Counted from the first letter of the stretch, positions 45,014 through 54,837 are shown. The stretch: DNA of 64,000 bases from Chromatiales bacterium (GCA_024234935.1 JACKNI010000003.1:124001-188000), one strand, 5' to 3'. Numbers and translations: made by a program. Notes: a model not told the origin generated them from the sequence alone.

Positions 45014-45935
45014 GCCCGAACGCCGCACGAAACTCCTGCGCCAGTGATGTCGGGCTGAACTGGTGGTTCTGTGTGCCGCGATGGGCAATCTTGATCGAGC
45101 CGAGCAAGGCGGCCAGGCGCCCTGTTTCAGCCCAGGGCATACCACGCGACAGGCCGAACAGCAGTCCGGCGCGATAGGCGTCACCACAGCCGGTCGGGTC
45201 CAGCAACGCCGGCGGCTTGACGGACGGAATCACAATGCTCTCGCCCTTTGACCAGATCGTGGAACCCTGCGCACCACGCGTCACGATGAGCGCATCGACA
45301 TGGCGGGCCAGTTCCGCCTCGTTCCAGCCCGTCCGTTCACTGAGCAGCCTGGACTCATAGTCGTTGACCGCCACCCAGCTTGCCAGTTCGATGAAACGGC
45401 GCAGCTCCTCGCCGCCAAACATCGGCAGCCCCTGCCCCGGGTCAAAGATGAAGGGCACGCCGGCGGCATGAAACTGCTCCGCATGCTGCAGCATGCCGTC
45501 GCGCCCATCCGGAGAAATCATGCCGAGCTTCAGGCCGGCGCCGGAAGGCACCTGGTTGAGGTGCGCGTGGTTCATCGCACCGGGGTGGAAGGCCGTGATC
45601 TGGTTGTCGTCCAGATCGGTGGTGATGTAGGCCTGCGCGCACAGCGTGTCCGGCAACTCGAGGATGTACCGGCAGTCGATCCCGTGACGATCCAGCCAGT
45701 TCCGATAGCTGCCGAAGTCGCCGCCTACCGTGGCCATGATCAGCGGCTCGTCGCCGAGCAGTTTCAGGTTGTAGGCGATGTTGCCGGCACAGCCGCCAAA
45801 CTCGCGGCGCAGCTCCGGCACCAGAAAGGCGACGTTCAGGATATGAATCTGGTCGGGAAGAATGTGTTCCTTGAAGCGCCCCTGAAACACCATGATGTTG
45901 TCGTAGGCAATGGAACCGCAGATCAGGGCTGACAA
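44997..45935 (-). CDS. PfkB-family carbohydrate/nucleoside kinase
   Basis: 312 residues. FGGCAGNIAYNLKLLG is the N-terminal PfkB signature and DPTGCGDAYRAGLLFGLSRG holds the catalytic Asp and anion hole. The N-terminus (ALICGSIAYDNIMVF) and overall length fit the adenosine kinase-like subgroup. It would phosphorylate adenosine or a sugar. It follows gcvPB by 37 nt and overlaps the protease gene at its 3' end, so it belongs to the long minus-strand run. Confidence 0.85.
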   Translation of the reverse strand: MSALICGSIAYDNIMVFQGRFKEHILPDQIHILNVAFLVPELRREFGGCAGNIAYNLKLLGDEPLIMATVGGDFGSYRNWLDRHGIDCRYILELPDTLCAQAYITTDLDDNQITAFHPGAMNHAHLNQVPSGAGLKLGMISPDGRDGMLQHAEQFHAAGVPFIFDPGQGLPMFGGEELRRFIELASWVAVNDYESRLLSERTGWNEAELARHVDALIVTRGAQGSTIWSKGESIVIPSVKPPALLDPTGCGDAYRAGLLFGLSRGMPWAETGRLAALLGSIKIAHRGTQNHQFSPTSLAQEFRAAFGHALGI

Positions 45936-45972
45936 ATCTTCACTCTCCGGGCGGCGCCTGTGGCGCGTGGAA

Positions 45973-47448
45973 TCAGTTGACGGTTCTGGGCTTGCCCTGC
46001 CACGTCAGGTCCAGCTGCCGGGCAGCGCGCACATCATCGAGTCGCCGTACCGGCGTGGTCTGCGGCGCGCGCTTCAGCTCGCCGACATCACGGCCAGCCA
46101 GATCACGGATTTCGGTGAGCGCCTGCACGAAGGCATCGAGTTCCTGCCGGGCCTCCGTTTCGGTCGGCTCGATCAGCAGGCACTCCGGAACCAGCAGCGG
46201 GAAATAGGTGGTCGGCGCATGGAACCCGCGGTCGAGCAGCGCCTTGGCAAAATCCATCGCCGTGGCGCCGGTATCGCGGGCAACGTCCTTCAGCGAGATG
46301 ATGAACTCGTGACTGGCCCGCCGCCGGGGATAGGCGATCGTGAAGCCGGCGGATGCCAGCCGGGCACACAGGTAGTTCGCATTGAGTGTCGCGTACCCCG
46401 AGACGCGGCGCATGCCCTCCGCGCCCAGCAGGCGCATATAGATGTAGGCGCGCAGCAGAATGCCCGTATTGCCCATGAAGCCGGACAGCCGGCCGATGCT
46501 TTGCGGGCGGTCTGCTTCCTTCAGCCACACGTAGCCGCCATCGCGCTTGCCCACGATCGGAATCGGCAGGAAGGGCTCCAGGCGCTGATTCACCGCCACG
46601 ACTCCCGAGCCGGGCCCACCGCCACCGTGCGGCGTGGAGAAGGTCTTGTGCAGGTTGATATGCACGACGTCGAAGCCCATGCCAGCCGGCAGCGCACGGC
46701 CGAGGATCGCATTCAGGTTCGCACCGTCGTAATAAAGCAGTCCGCCTGCCGCGTGAACGATTTCTGCGATCTCGCTGATGCGGCGCTCGAATACTCCCAG
46801 CGTGGACGGATTGGTCAGCATGATCGCAGCGGTCTTCGGTCCGACCACCTGGCGCAGGGCATCGAGATCCACATCACCGTCCGGCCCGGTCGGGATTTCT
46901 ATCGCTTCGCATCCGCACATGGTCGCGGTGGCCGGATTGGTGCCGTGCGCGGCATCCGGCACGATCACCTGCGTGCGCTCGGTGTCGCCGCGCGCCAGGT
47001 GATAGGCACGAATCATCGCGATGCCGGCAAACTCGCCCTGTGCGCCCGCCATCGGCGTCAGCGATACACCGCTCATGCCGGTCACGGCCTTCAGCAATTC
47101 CTGCAAATCGAACAGGGATTCAAGTACGCCCTGGGCATGGCTGTCCGGCTCCAGCGGATGCCGCGCGAGGAAGCCGGGCAGCATCGCCAGGGTATTGGAT
47201 GCCCGCGGGTTGTACTTCATCGTGCAGGAACCCAGGGGATAGAAGTGCGTATCGATGGAGAAATTGAGCTGCGACAGCCGGGTGAAATGCCGCACGACCT
47301 GCAGCTCCGAAACTTCGGGCAGCAATGGCGGCTCCTGACGCAGCATGGACGCCGGCAGATCGTCGATTGCAGCAAGAGTCGCCGGCGCATGTGTGGGCGC
47401 ACGCCGGCCTGGCCGGGACTGTTCGAAAATCAGCTCTTCGCGCATCAT
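45973..47448 (-). CDS. gcvPB: Glycine dehydrogenase (decarboxylating) subunit 2
   Basis: 491 residues. The pyridoxal phosphate lysine is in VVHINLHKTFSTPHGGGGPG (about 268). SQLNFSIDTHFYPLGSCTMKYNP and AHGTNPATATMCG are the conserved P-protein peptides. With GcvPA it forms the split P-protein that decarboxylates glycine and passes the methylamine to GcvH. ATG 47448 overlaps the gcvPA stop by 4 nt. A second ATG follows at 47445. Confidence 0.95.
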   Translation of the reverse strand: MMREELIFEQSRPGRRAPTHAPATLAAIDDLPASMLRQEPPLLPEVSELQVVRHFTRLSQLNFSIDTHFYPLGSCTMKYNPRASNTLAMLPGFLARHPLEPDSHAQGVLESLFDLQELLKAVTGMSGVSLTPMAGAQGEFAGIAMIRAYHLARGDTERTQVIVPDAAHGTNPATATMCGCEAIEIPTGPDGDVDLDALRQVVGPKTAAIMLTNPSTLGVFERRISEIAEIVHAAGGLLYYDGANLNAILGRALPAGMGFDVVHINLHKTFSTPHGGGGPGSGVVAVNQRLEPFLPIPIVGKRDGGYVWLKEADRPQSIGRLSGFMGNTGILLRAYIYMRLLGAEGMRRVSGYATLNANYLCARLASAGFTIAYPRRRASHEFIISLKDVARDTGATAMDFAKALLDRGFHAPTTYFPLLVPECLLIEPTETEARQELDAFVQALTEIRDLAGRDVGELKRAPQTTPVRRLDDVRAARQLDLTWQGKPRTVN

Positions 47449-48806
47449 GCGGCTGCCGCCATGCCCAGTGCGCCTGCCAGCGCCTGACGATAGGCCGCAA
47501 TATCTTCCGCGGTACGCAGTTCGGTGGCGCACACCAGCACCGCCTGACCCAGCTCCGGAAAATCAGCGCCCAGGTCATAGCCGCCGAGAATCCCGGCATC
47601 GGCGAGTTCAGCCAGCACGGGCGCAACAGGCTGCGGCAGCTTCAGCACCGCCTCGTGGAAGTACGGAGCAAAGCGCAACTCCACACCATCCAGGCTGGTC
47701 AGTGCGCCGACCAGCGAGCGGGTATTGGCATGACACTGCGCGGCCACGCGCCGCAATCCCTCGCTGCCAAGCAAGGACAGGTGGATCGTGGCAGCCGTCA
47801 CCATCAGACCCTGATTCGTACAGATGTTTGAGGTCGCCTTCGAGCGCCGGATGTGCTGCTCGCGCGCCTGCAGTGTCAACGTAAAGCCGCGGCGCCCTTC
47901 GATATCCAGCGTCTGGCCAACGATCCGGCCCGGCATCTGCCGCACCAGTGCCTGCCGGCAGGCCATGAAGCCGAAATAGGGACCGCCCGAGGCCAGCGGA
48001 ATCCCCAGCGGCTGTCCTTCACCGCAGGCGATATCCGCACCCCGCGCACCCCACTTGCCCGGCGGCTTGAGCAGTCCGAGGGCGACCGGATTGCAGACGC
48101 CGATGACCAGCATGTTGCGGCCGTGCGCCCAGTCGGTCAGCGCATCGACCGGCTCCAGTCCGCCGAGGAAGTTCGGCCACGGCAGGCACACTGCCGCGAA
48201 ATCCTGACCATCCAGTTTCGTCAGTGCATCCGGATCGGTGTGTCCGTCGACAGCCGGCATTTCAACCAGTTCGACGGCCTGCCCCTTGAGCAAGGTCTCG
48301 GCCGCCTTGCGCCACAGCGGATGCAGATAACGGGCCACGAGGACCCGCCGCGAATTGTTGCGGCTGGCACGCACCGCCATCAGGCAGGCCTCGGCAAAGG
48401 CGGTCGCACCGTCATACAAGGACGCATTGGAAACATCCAGGTCGACCAGGCCGGCCAGCATCGACTGATACTCGTATATGAGCTGCAAAGTGCCCTGGCT
48501 GGCCTCGGCCTGATAGGGCGTATAGGCAGAATAAAACTCGCCGCGCGTGGCGAGTTCCCATACGGCCGCCGGGATATGGTGCTCATAGGCACCGGCGCCG
48601 AGAAAACAGAGGCTGTCGGCATTCTGCGCCGCCCGCTTGCGCATCAGACGTGCAACGGCAGCCTCCGACAGGCCCGGCGGTACGCCGGGCAGGCTGGAAA
48701 TCCGCAGCGCCGCAGGAATCTCGTCGAACAGGGTGTCGATATCGGCGACACCGATCGTCTGCAACATGACGGCCAGGTCGTCGTCAGTATGTGGAATGAA
48801 TGGCAC
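47445..48806 (-). CDS. gcvPA: Glycine dehydrogenase (decarboxylating) subunit 1
   Basis: 453 residues. MPFIPHTDDDLAVMLQTIGV, YTPYQAEASQGTLQLIYEYQ, ASGGPYFGFMACR and TSNICTNQGLM are GcvPA motifs. It is the N-terminal half of the glycine decarboxylase, lacking the PLP lysine. It lies 51 nt after gcvH and overlaps gcvPB. The split form is common in many bacteria and archaea but not in E. coli. Confidence 0.95.
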   Translation of the reverse strand: MPFIPHTDDDLAVMLQTIGVADIDTLFDEIPAALRISSLPGVPPGLSEAAVARLMRKRAAQNADSLCFLGAGAYEHHIPAAVWELATRGEFYSAYTPYQAEASQGTLQLIYEYQSMLAGLVDLDVSNASLYDGATAFAEACLMAVRASRNNSRRVLVARYLHPLWRKAAETLLKGQAVELVEMPAVDGHTDPDALTKLDGQDFAAVCLPWPNFLGGLEPVDALTDWAHGRNMLVIGVCNPVALGLLKPPGKWGARGADIACGEGQPLGIPLASGGPYFGFMACRQALVRQMPGRIVGQTLDIEGRRGFTLTLQAREQHIRRSKATSNICTNQGLMVTAATIHLSLLGSEGLRRVAAQCHANTRSLVGALTSLDGVELRFAPYFHEAVLKLPQPVAPVLAELADAGILGGYDLGADFPELGQAVLVCATELRTAEDIAAYRQALAGALGMAAAA

Positions 48807-48857
48807 GCCGCTTCCTGTAATCCTGTTTGTGATTCTGCCTGTCGTTTACAGGTCGTC

Positions 48858-49250
48858 TCAGTCTTCGGCAGCCAGCAGTTGTGCGTAGGCCGCACTGTCC
48901 AGCAATGCAGCGAGAGCTGCTGCATCAGCGGGACGCAACCGGACCAGCCAGCCTTCGCCATAGGGATCGGTGTTCACCAGCTCCGGCTGGCCAGCCAGCG
49001 CCGGATTACCCTGCACGATGACACCGGCCAGCGGCGCATAGACATCCGATGCTGCCTTGGTGGATTCGACCACGGCCATCGCATCACCGCGTGTCACCGT
49101 CCGCCCCGCATCCGGCAGCTCCACGTAAACGAGTTCGCCAAGCTGATGCTGGGCATGGTCAGTGATACCGATCACGACCGAGCCATCGGCCTCGGCGCGG
49201 ACCCATTCGTGGTCCTCGGTGTATTTGAGCTGCTGCGGTATCTGGGTCAT
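48858..49250 (-). CDS. gcvH: Glycine cleavage system H protein
   Basis: 130 residues from ATG 49250, which starts the family consensus (LKYTEDHEWVRAEADG). A longer start at 49271 directly abuts the gcvT stop. The lipoylated lysine is in VESTKAASDVYAPLAG. ENPALAGQPELVN-like and GEGWLVRL residues follow. H carries the aminomethyl group on lipoate between P and T proteins. Confidence 0.95.
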   Translation of the reverse strand: MTQIPQQLKYTEDHEWVRAEADGSVVIGITDHAQHQLGELVYVELPDAGRTVTRGDAMAVVESTKAASDVYAPLAGVIVQGNPALAGQPELVNTDPYGEGWLVRLRPADAAALAALLDSAAYAQLLAAED

Positions 49251-49271
49251 GTCTGTCTGTATTCCCTGCAA

Positions 49272-50375
49272 CTATTTCTGAACCGGCGCGTCGTCAACCA
49301 GAATGCGCCCGAGCCGTACGAACGGCGGTTTGACGATCCGCGCCTTGCGCAGCACGCCACGGATATCAACCTGACAGGAACCGGTCGCTGCAACCGGCAA
49401 CCGCGCCAGCGCAATCGAGCGTTCCATCGTCGGCGAAAATCCACCGCTGGTGATAATGCCTTCGCCGGCCGCGGTTATCACCCGCTGGCCGTGGCGCATG
49501 ATACCGCGATCCTCCAGCACCAGACCGGTGAGCTTTTCGCTGACGCCTTCGGCCTTCTGCTTTTCCAGTGCTGCACGGCCACGGAACTGGCGGTCGGCCG
49601 GCTCGAAAGCAACCGTCCAGCCGAGCCCCGAAACCAGCGGTGAAGTTCCCGCATCCATGTCCTGACCATAGAGGTTGAGGGCCGCCTCCAGGCGCAAGGT
49701 GTCCCGCGCACCGAGCCCACAGCGAACCGCACCGGCGGCAGCCAGCGCCCGCCACAGCGCCACTCCCGCTTCAGCTGGCAACACGATTTCAAAGCCATCC
49801 TCACCCGTATATCCGGTGCGCGCCACAAACACGTGATCATGACGCACACACTCAAAGGACCGCAGCGCGAGCGCCGGAGCCTGCAACTCCTCCGCCAGCA
49901 GGGGGGCGGCCAGCTCACGGGCCTTTGGTCCCTGCACGGCGATCATCAGCAGATCGTCGCGGTGACGGATCACGATGTCATCGCGGTCCGCAACCCGTGC
50001 CATCCAGCCGAGGTCCTGGACGCGCGTTGCGGCATTGATGATCAGCCGGTACACGTTGTCGCCGAGCCGGTAAACGATCAGGTCATCGACGACACCACCC
50101 GCATCGTTGAGCATGCAGCTGTAAAGCCCCTGCCCCGTACTGCGCAGCTTGCCCGGATCGTTGGCCAGCAACCGCATCAGAAAACGTGTGCTGTCCGGAC
50201 CGGTCAGGTCAACCACCGTCATATGCGAGACATCAAAGATGCCGCATGACTGGCGCACAGCGTGATGCTCTGCGAGCGCAGATGCATACTGCAGTGGCAT
50301 GTCCCAACCGCCGAATTCGACAATCCGGGCGTCGTTGGCAACATGGTCAGCATAGAGCGGGGTTTGATGCGCCAT
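49272..50375 (-). CDS. gcvT: Aminomethyltransferase (glycine cleavage T protein)
   Basis: 367 residues. LYADHVANDARIVEFGGWDMPLQY, FDVSHMTVVDLTGPD, ARTGYTGEDGFEI and LGARDTLRLEAALNLYGQDM are GcvT motifs, with the tetrahydrofolate-binding Asp in FDVSH-type region. It transfers the one-carbon unit to THF, giving methylene-THF. It starts 13 nt after the ATP-grasp stop, leaving no room for a glycine riboswitch in front of this gene. Confidence 0.95.
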   Translation of the reverse strand: MAHQTPLYADHVANDARIVEFGGWDMPLQYASALAEHHAVRQSCGIFDVSHMTVVDLTGPDSTRFLMRLLANDPGKLRSTGQGLYSCMLNDAGGVVDDLIVYRLGDNVYRLIINAATRVQDLGWMARVADRDDIVIRHRDDLLMIAVQGPKARELAAPLLAEELQAPALALRSFECVRHDHVFVARTGYTGEDGFEIVLPAEAGVALWRALAAAGAVRCGLGARDTLRLEAALNLYGQDMDAGTSPLVSGLGWTVAFEPADRQFRGRAALEKQKAEGVSEKLTGLVLEDRGIMRHGQRVITAAGEGIITSGGFSPTMERSIALARLPVAATGSCQVDIRGVLRKARIVKPPFVRLGRILVDDAPVQK

Positions 50376-50388
50376 CGTCCTGCCTTGA

Positions 50389-51351
50389 TCAAATTGCCAC
50401 AGCTGCCGGCTGCAGCAGGGGTCCCATGGAGAATGCTACGCGTTCTTTTACGCCGACGCCGGCCGGCCGGGCCTCGATCGCCCTGAGGCGGTCGCCCAAT
50501 CCACACCGGTTTGCAATCTGGATATTAAGCCCCGGCCGCACATTGAGTTCCAGCAGCATCGGCCCGAGGTCACGGTCGAGAACGATGTCCACGCCAAGAT
50601 AACCGAGTCCGGTCAGTTCATGACAGCGTGCGGCGAAATCCAGCAGATACTCCCAGCGGGGGATCTGCCGGCCGGCAATCACCGCTCCGGTATCGGGATG
50701 TTCGGTAACCACCGAATTGCCGATGACGGCGCAAATGGTCTTGCCGGTCGCAAGATCCAGTCCGGCGCCCACCGCCCCCTGGTGCAGGTTGGCCTTGCCA
50801 TGCGACCTGCGCGTCGGCAGTCGCAGCATGGCCATCACCGGATAGCCGCGGAAAACGATGACGCGGATGTCCGGGATGCCGCGATACGCACACTCGCTGA
50901 AGATCGGATCGAACTTCACGCAGTACTCGATCAGCGCGATATCCCTGTGTCCGCCAAGGCTGTATTGGCCACTGAGCATGTTCGACAGGTGATGACCGAT
51001 ATCGTCACCATCCATGATCGTACCGTCGACCAGCCGGTATGCCGAGCCGTCCCTGACCCGCGCAGAGACGACGAGAATCCCGTCGCCCCCCGAGCCATGG
51101 GCCGGCTTGATGACGAAATCACGATGCCCGGCCACCAGTTCCGGCAGTCGCCGCACATCGTGGTGACTGGTGATGACACCATACAGCTCCGGCACCGGCA
51201 GTCCCGCCGCGATTGCCAGGCGCTTGGTAGCCAGCTTGTCATCGACCAACGGATACAGGTGACGCGGGTTATGCCGCAGGATGTACCGGCAGTTGCGCGC
51301 GTTGATGCCGAGTACCCCGCTGGCCGACAGCCGTTTTGCCAGGCCAAACAT
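50389..51351 (-). CDS. Alpha-L-glutamate ligase-related ATP-grasp protein (RimK-like)
   Basis: 320 residues from ATG 51351, which overlaps the upstream stop by 1 nt (TGATG). LYPLVDDKLATKRLAIAAGLPVPELYG, DFVIKPAHGSGGDGILVV and MLLELNVRPGLNIQIAN are the ATP-grasp glycine-rich loop and metal ligands, in the RimK-related TIGR02291 group. It is expected to form an amide bond between an amino acid and a peptide. The partner upstream is the inactive transglutaminase-7TM protein. The substrate is unknown. Confidence 0.85.
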   Translation of the reverse strand: MFGLAKRLSASGVLGINARNCRYILRHNPRHLYPLVDDKLATKRLAIAAGLPVPELYGVITSHHDVRRLPELVAGHRDFVIKPAHGSGGDGILVVSARVRDGSAYRLVDGTIMDGDDIGHHLSNMLSGQYSLGGHRDIALIEYCVKFDPIFSECAYRGIPDIRVIVFRGYPVMAMLRLPTRRSHGKANLHQGAVGAGLDLATGKTICAVIGNSVVTEHPDTGAVIAGRQIPRWEYLLDFAARCHELTGLGYLGVDIVLDRDLGPMLLELNVRPGLNIQIANRCGLGDRLRAIEARPAGVGVKERVAFSMGPLLQPAAVAI

Positions 51352-52883
51352 CAGGGCGCCCGGTCCGCAAATGACTTGAAGCGCACGAGTTCGAACAGCC
51401 GGTAGCCGCTGTAACGGCCGAGCAGCAGGGTAATGGCCAGCAGCCAGAGCAACAGCTCGGGGAACACGAAGAACAGATGCTTGAAAAACCCGATATCCAT
51501 CACGCTGAAGCACAGTGCGGCGACAAACAGGCTGCCGACACCCTGCTGGATCGCCTCGGTGGGACCGCGCTCTTCCCAGACGATGGACATGCGTTCGATG
51601 GTCATGGTGAGGATGACCATCGGGAACAGTCCGACCGACAGGCCCATGTCCAGACCGAGCTGGTGGCCGACGATGCTGATCAGCGCCATCAGCAACACCA
51701 CGATGATCAGCACCGAGGCCAGGCGCGGCACCAGCAACAGGCGCAGATGCTCCATGAAGAAGCGGAACAGGAGGCCCAGTGCCACGACCAGTGAAAACAG
51801 GATCACGCCCGCCACGACTTCAGTCTCGCGAAAGGCCAGCGCAACAAGCACCGGCATGAAGGTGCCGAAAGTCGTGACCCCGACGATGTTGCGCAGAAAC
51901 ACCACGAGCAGCGCGCCGAGCGGGATCATCAGCAGCACGCCATAGACCGCCTGGGTCTGTATGGGCAGAGAGAACATCGAGAAGTCTGCAATCCGTGACT
52001 GCCACGCGTTGGCCCTGCGCTCGGCAACCAGCACCGGGTCGACCTCGTTGCGCTGGACTGAAAACTGTACTTCCGTTTTGCCGCTGCCGTCTCGCGTATA
52101 CAGAGGTGCCGAGCCTCGCCACCAGATCAGGAAATTGTCCGGCAGTCCCTGGGCACCGGTGGCCGGATCGAAGTAGATCCATCGTTCGCCGTCGTGTACT
52201 TCCAGCCAGGGCAACACGCGCGCCTGCTGCTCCCGGTCGACCAGGTAGACACCACGCAGCAGCCGGGCCGGAATCTGCGCCGCCGCCAGTACGGTGATCG
52301 CGGTGGCCGCCCGCGCCGTAACCCCTGTCCCGGATCCGAGCAGCAGCAGGACATTCTGGTCCGTACCGGGATTCGCCAGCCGCTTGAGCAACTCGACAGT
52401 GAACGAGGCCGGGTCCGCCGACTGGCTTTGTATCTGCCCCAGCAACTGTTGCAGGGCGATGTTCTCCGGCTCACGCAACCGGGGCGGCGCCGGAAATGGC
52501 GGTGTGGTATCGCTTTCAGCCTGCAGCGGATCCTTGTAGATCGTCGCCCGGTAATACAGCGTCTGCTCACCCTTGACCCGGCGGACGGCCCATTGCACCT
52601 GCCGGCCACCCGTAACATAGCGGGTCGTGAAGCCAAACCCGCGCGAGACGAAATTCTCGTCGAGAATGGCAAAGCCTGGTGTCAGCGCGGGCACGTACAG
52701 CGTGACCTTGGCCGGCACCGGCGCCGGGCCGGCATCGAACTTCAGCGTGGCCTCGACGGTCCAGATACGTGTCTGTTCATCAGGCAGCAGCGGATAGCCG
52801 AGCCCCTGCCACTTGTAGACAAACAATGCCCCGCCGACCAGGAACAGGGCCAGGGCCAGCACCCAGACTTTATAGTCCTTCAT
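51351..52883 (-). CDS. Inactive transglutaminase fused to seven membrane helices
   Basis: 510 residues. One N-terminal membrane anchor (VWVLALALFLVGGALFVYKWQ) leads to a periplasmic transglutaminase-like domain. Its would-be active site (LLLLGSGTGVTARAATAITVL, LEVHDGERWIYFDPATGAQG) lacks the Cys. About seven membrane helices follow at 300-500 (GVLLMIPLGALLVVFLRNIVG, TFGTFMPVLVALAF). This is the known transglut_i_TM/7TM_transglut pair that always sits next to a RimK-related ligase. Confidence 0.85.
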   Translation of the reverse strand: MKDYKVWVLALALFLVGGALFVYKWQGLGYPLLPDEQTRIWTVEATLKFDAGPAPVPAKVTLYVPALTPGFAILDENFVSRGFGFTTRYVTGGRQVQWAVRRVKGEQTLYYRATIYKDPLQAESDTTPPFPAPPRLREPENIALQQLLGQIQSQSADPASFTVELLKRLANPGTDQNVLLLLGSGTGVTARAATAITVLAAAQIPARLLRGVYLVDREQQARVLPWLEVHDGERWIYFDPATGAQGLPDNFLIWWRGSAPLYTRDGSGKTEVQFSVQRNEVDPVLVAERRANAWQSRIADFSMFSLPIQTQAVYGVLLMIPLGALLVVFLRNIVGVTTFGTFMPVLVALAFRETEVVAGVILFSLVVALGLLFRFFMEHLRLLLVPRLASVLIIVVLLMALISIVGHQLGLDMGLSVGLFPMVILTMTIERMSIVWEERGPTEAIQQGVGSLFVAALCFSVMDIGFFKHLFFVFPELLLWLLAITLLLGRYSGYRLFELVRFKSFADRAP

Positions 52884-52898
52884 AGGGCTTCCATCGCG

Positions 52899-54215
52899 TC
52901 ATCGGGCTGCCGTGCCGATCATGGCTTCAATCGCATCCGGGTCGACCGGCAGATCACGGGTCATGACCTCGCATCCGTCCCTGGTCACGAGCACATCGTC
53001 TTCAATCCGCACGCCGATGTTCCACCACTGTTTGCCTATACCGCGGCTGCCGGCCGGAATGTAGATGCCAGGTTCGACAGTCAGCGTCATTCCGGGCTCC
53101 AGCACACGCCACTCCTCGGCAATCCGGTAGTCGCCGACATCGTGTACATCCATGCCCAGCCAGTGCCCGGTACGGTGCATGAAAAACCGCTGACAGGCAC
53201 GCGTCCTGAGCAGATTGGCCAGACTGCCTTCCAGCAGACCCAGGTCCTTCAGTCCCTGCGTCACCACGCGCACAGCCGCCTCATGCGGCTGGTTCCATGG
53301 ATTACCCGGGCGGACCTCGGCGATGGCCGCCTCATGCGCATCGAGCACAACCTGATAAACGGCTCGCTGTTCGGCAGTGAATCGCCCGTTGACCGGCCAG
53401 GTACGAGTTACATCAGACGCGTAGTAGTCGTACTCGCAGCCGGCATCGACCAGCAGCAAATCACCATCCTCCAGCTTCCGGTTGTTCGCATGGTAATGGA
53501 GGATGCAGCTGTTGGGTCCGGAACCGACGATCGGCAGATAGGATGGCCGCCCGCCCTGGCTGTGGAATTCATGCATGTACTCCGCTTCGACCTGGTACTC
53601 GTACAGGCCAGGCCGACAGATGCTCATCGCGCGGCGGTGCGCCTGAACGGCGATTCGCCCCGCCCGCCTCATCGCCAGAAGCTCTTCCCGGCTCTTGTAG
53701 AGCCGCAGATCGTGCAGAAAATGGTCGATGGCAATGAACTGATCCGGCGTATGCGTCGCGGCCGCGCTACCGTGCGAGCTGAGCGCGGACAGCCAGCCCG
53801 TCAGGCGCTGATCGAACTCCGGGTGTGCGCCCATCGTGTAATAGACACGCTCACTGTCGCCGATGATCTTCGGCAGGATGTCGTCCACCTTGCCAATGGA
53901 CAATGCCTCATCCGCGCCAAACTGGCTGACCGCATTGGCAGGGCCGGCACGGGTCCCGTCCCAGGTCTCGCGCTGCGGATCGCGGTCACGGCAGAACAAC
54001 AGGTACTCGCCGCCGGCCCGCCCCGGCGCCAGAACCGCCACTGCCTCAGGCTCGCTGAAGGCAGTCAGATAATAGAAGTCGCTGTCCTGCCGGTACGGAT
54101 ACTGAACATCGCGGTTGCGCATGCGCGGCTGGGCGGCTGGCAGGATGGCAATACTTCCCTTGCCCATCATGCGCATCAGTTGCCGGCGACGGCGGCTGAA
54201 TTCCCCGGGATTCAT
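52899..54215 (-). CDS. pepP: Xaa-Pro aminopeptidase
   Basis: 438 residues. The pita-bread metal ligands are visible: Asp in LLLVDAGCEYDYYASDVTRTWPVNG (two), His in HRTGHWLGMDVHDVG, Glu in TVEPGIYIP and Glu in VRIEDDVLVT. The N-terminal domain begins EFSRRRRQLMRMMGKGSIAILP. It removes N-terminal residues ahead of proline in the cytoplasm. It follows UPF0149 by 10 nt, the usual gammaproteobacterial pairing, but the ubiH genes normally downstream are replaced by the transglutaminase pair. Confidence 0.95.
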   Translation of the reverse strand: MNPGEFSRRRRQLMRMMGKGSIAILPAAQPRMRNRDVQYPYRQDSDFYYLTAFSEPEAVAVLAPGRAGGEYLLFCRDRDPQRETWDGTRAGPANAVSQFGADEALSIGKVDDILPKIIGDSERVYYTMGAHPEFDQRLTGWLSALSSHGSAAATHTPDQFIAIDHFLHDLRLYKSREELLAMRRAGRIAVQAHRRAMSICRPGLYEYQVEAEYMHEFHSQGGRPSYLPIVGSGPNSCILHYHANNRKLEDGDLLLVDAGCEYDYYASDVTRTWPVNGRFTAEQRAVYQVVLDAHEAAIAEVRPGNPWNQPHEAAVRVVTQGLKDLGLLEGSLANLLRTRACQRFFMHRTGHWLGMDVHDVGDYRIAEEWRVLEPGMTLTVEPGIYIPAGSRGIGKQWWNIGVRIEDDVLVTRDGCEVMTRDLPVDPDAIEAMIGTAAR

Positions 54216-54225
54216 TGTCCGAACT

Positions 54226-54837
54226 TCAGTGGCGTACAGCGGTGGCTACACGCTGCCGGACACCCGCCATCTCTTCAAAGACGAGCTGTACGCTCACGCG
54301 GACATATTCAACCAGCTCCGCCCAGTCAGCCTCCGCATCCCGGTCGCCTTCGTCTTCCTGATAGCCAAGCTGCGACATCTCCGCAAAATCCCGCACGATC
54401 TCCGCAATGGCCTCATGCCGGACGGCCTCGTCGGCATCGCCGAAACGCACCGCAAGCGCCAGGCCATAGTTGAAACCCTGGCACCAGGCAGCGAGCGCCG
54501 CCGTACGCTCCTCGAGCGGCTCGTCATCCGCGGGCAGCAGCGGCTGGAAACTCATGTCGCCAGCCTCCAGCGCTCTGGTACTGGCAGCCGCCAGCCCGCC
54601 GAGCAACGCCGCCGCTTCCTGAATGCCGGCAGAACCCTCACCGATTTCTTCGGCCGGCAGATCCGGCTCCTCGGCCGTTGTCAGGGTATCCGCGAGCCAC
54701 GACGACTGCGCATCGGCACCGAGTACACAGGCGAGCCCGCACAGGCTGCCATGGGCCTCGGCCGGTTCCGTGACGGCCCCGGCGCGCCGCAGGGCGTCGT
54801 CTATGACATCGAAAGACAAGGAATTGCTGGCCGTCAT
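54226..54837 (-). CDS. UPF0149/YgfB family protein
   Basis: 203 residues from ATG 54837, not the longer frame from 54882. AEAHGSLCGLACVLGA, LAAWCQGFNYGLALA and EAIAEIVRDFAEMSQLGYQE are UPF0149/YgfB features. It is cytoplasmic, helical and acidic. YgfB-like proteins sit upstream of pepP; in Pseudomonas YgfB modulates beta-lactamase expression, but the general role is unclear. Confidence 0.9.
   Translation of the reverse strand: MTASNSLSFDVIDDALRRAGAVTEPAEAHGSLCGLACVLGADAQSSWLADTLTTAEEPDLPAEEIGEGSAGIQEAAALLGGLAAASTRALEAGDMSFQPLLPADDEPLEERTAALAAWCQGFNYGLALAVRFGDADEAVRHEAIAEIVRDFAEMSQLGYQEDEGDRDAEADWAELVEYVRVSVQLVFEEMAGVRQRVATAVRH

Noticed and set aside
50376..50388. Glycine riboswitch upstream of gcvT
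   Set aside because: The gap to the preceding gene is only 13 nt, and no riboswitch-like structure is visible in front of the other gcv genes.
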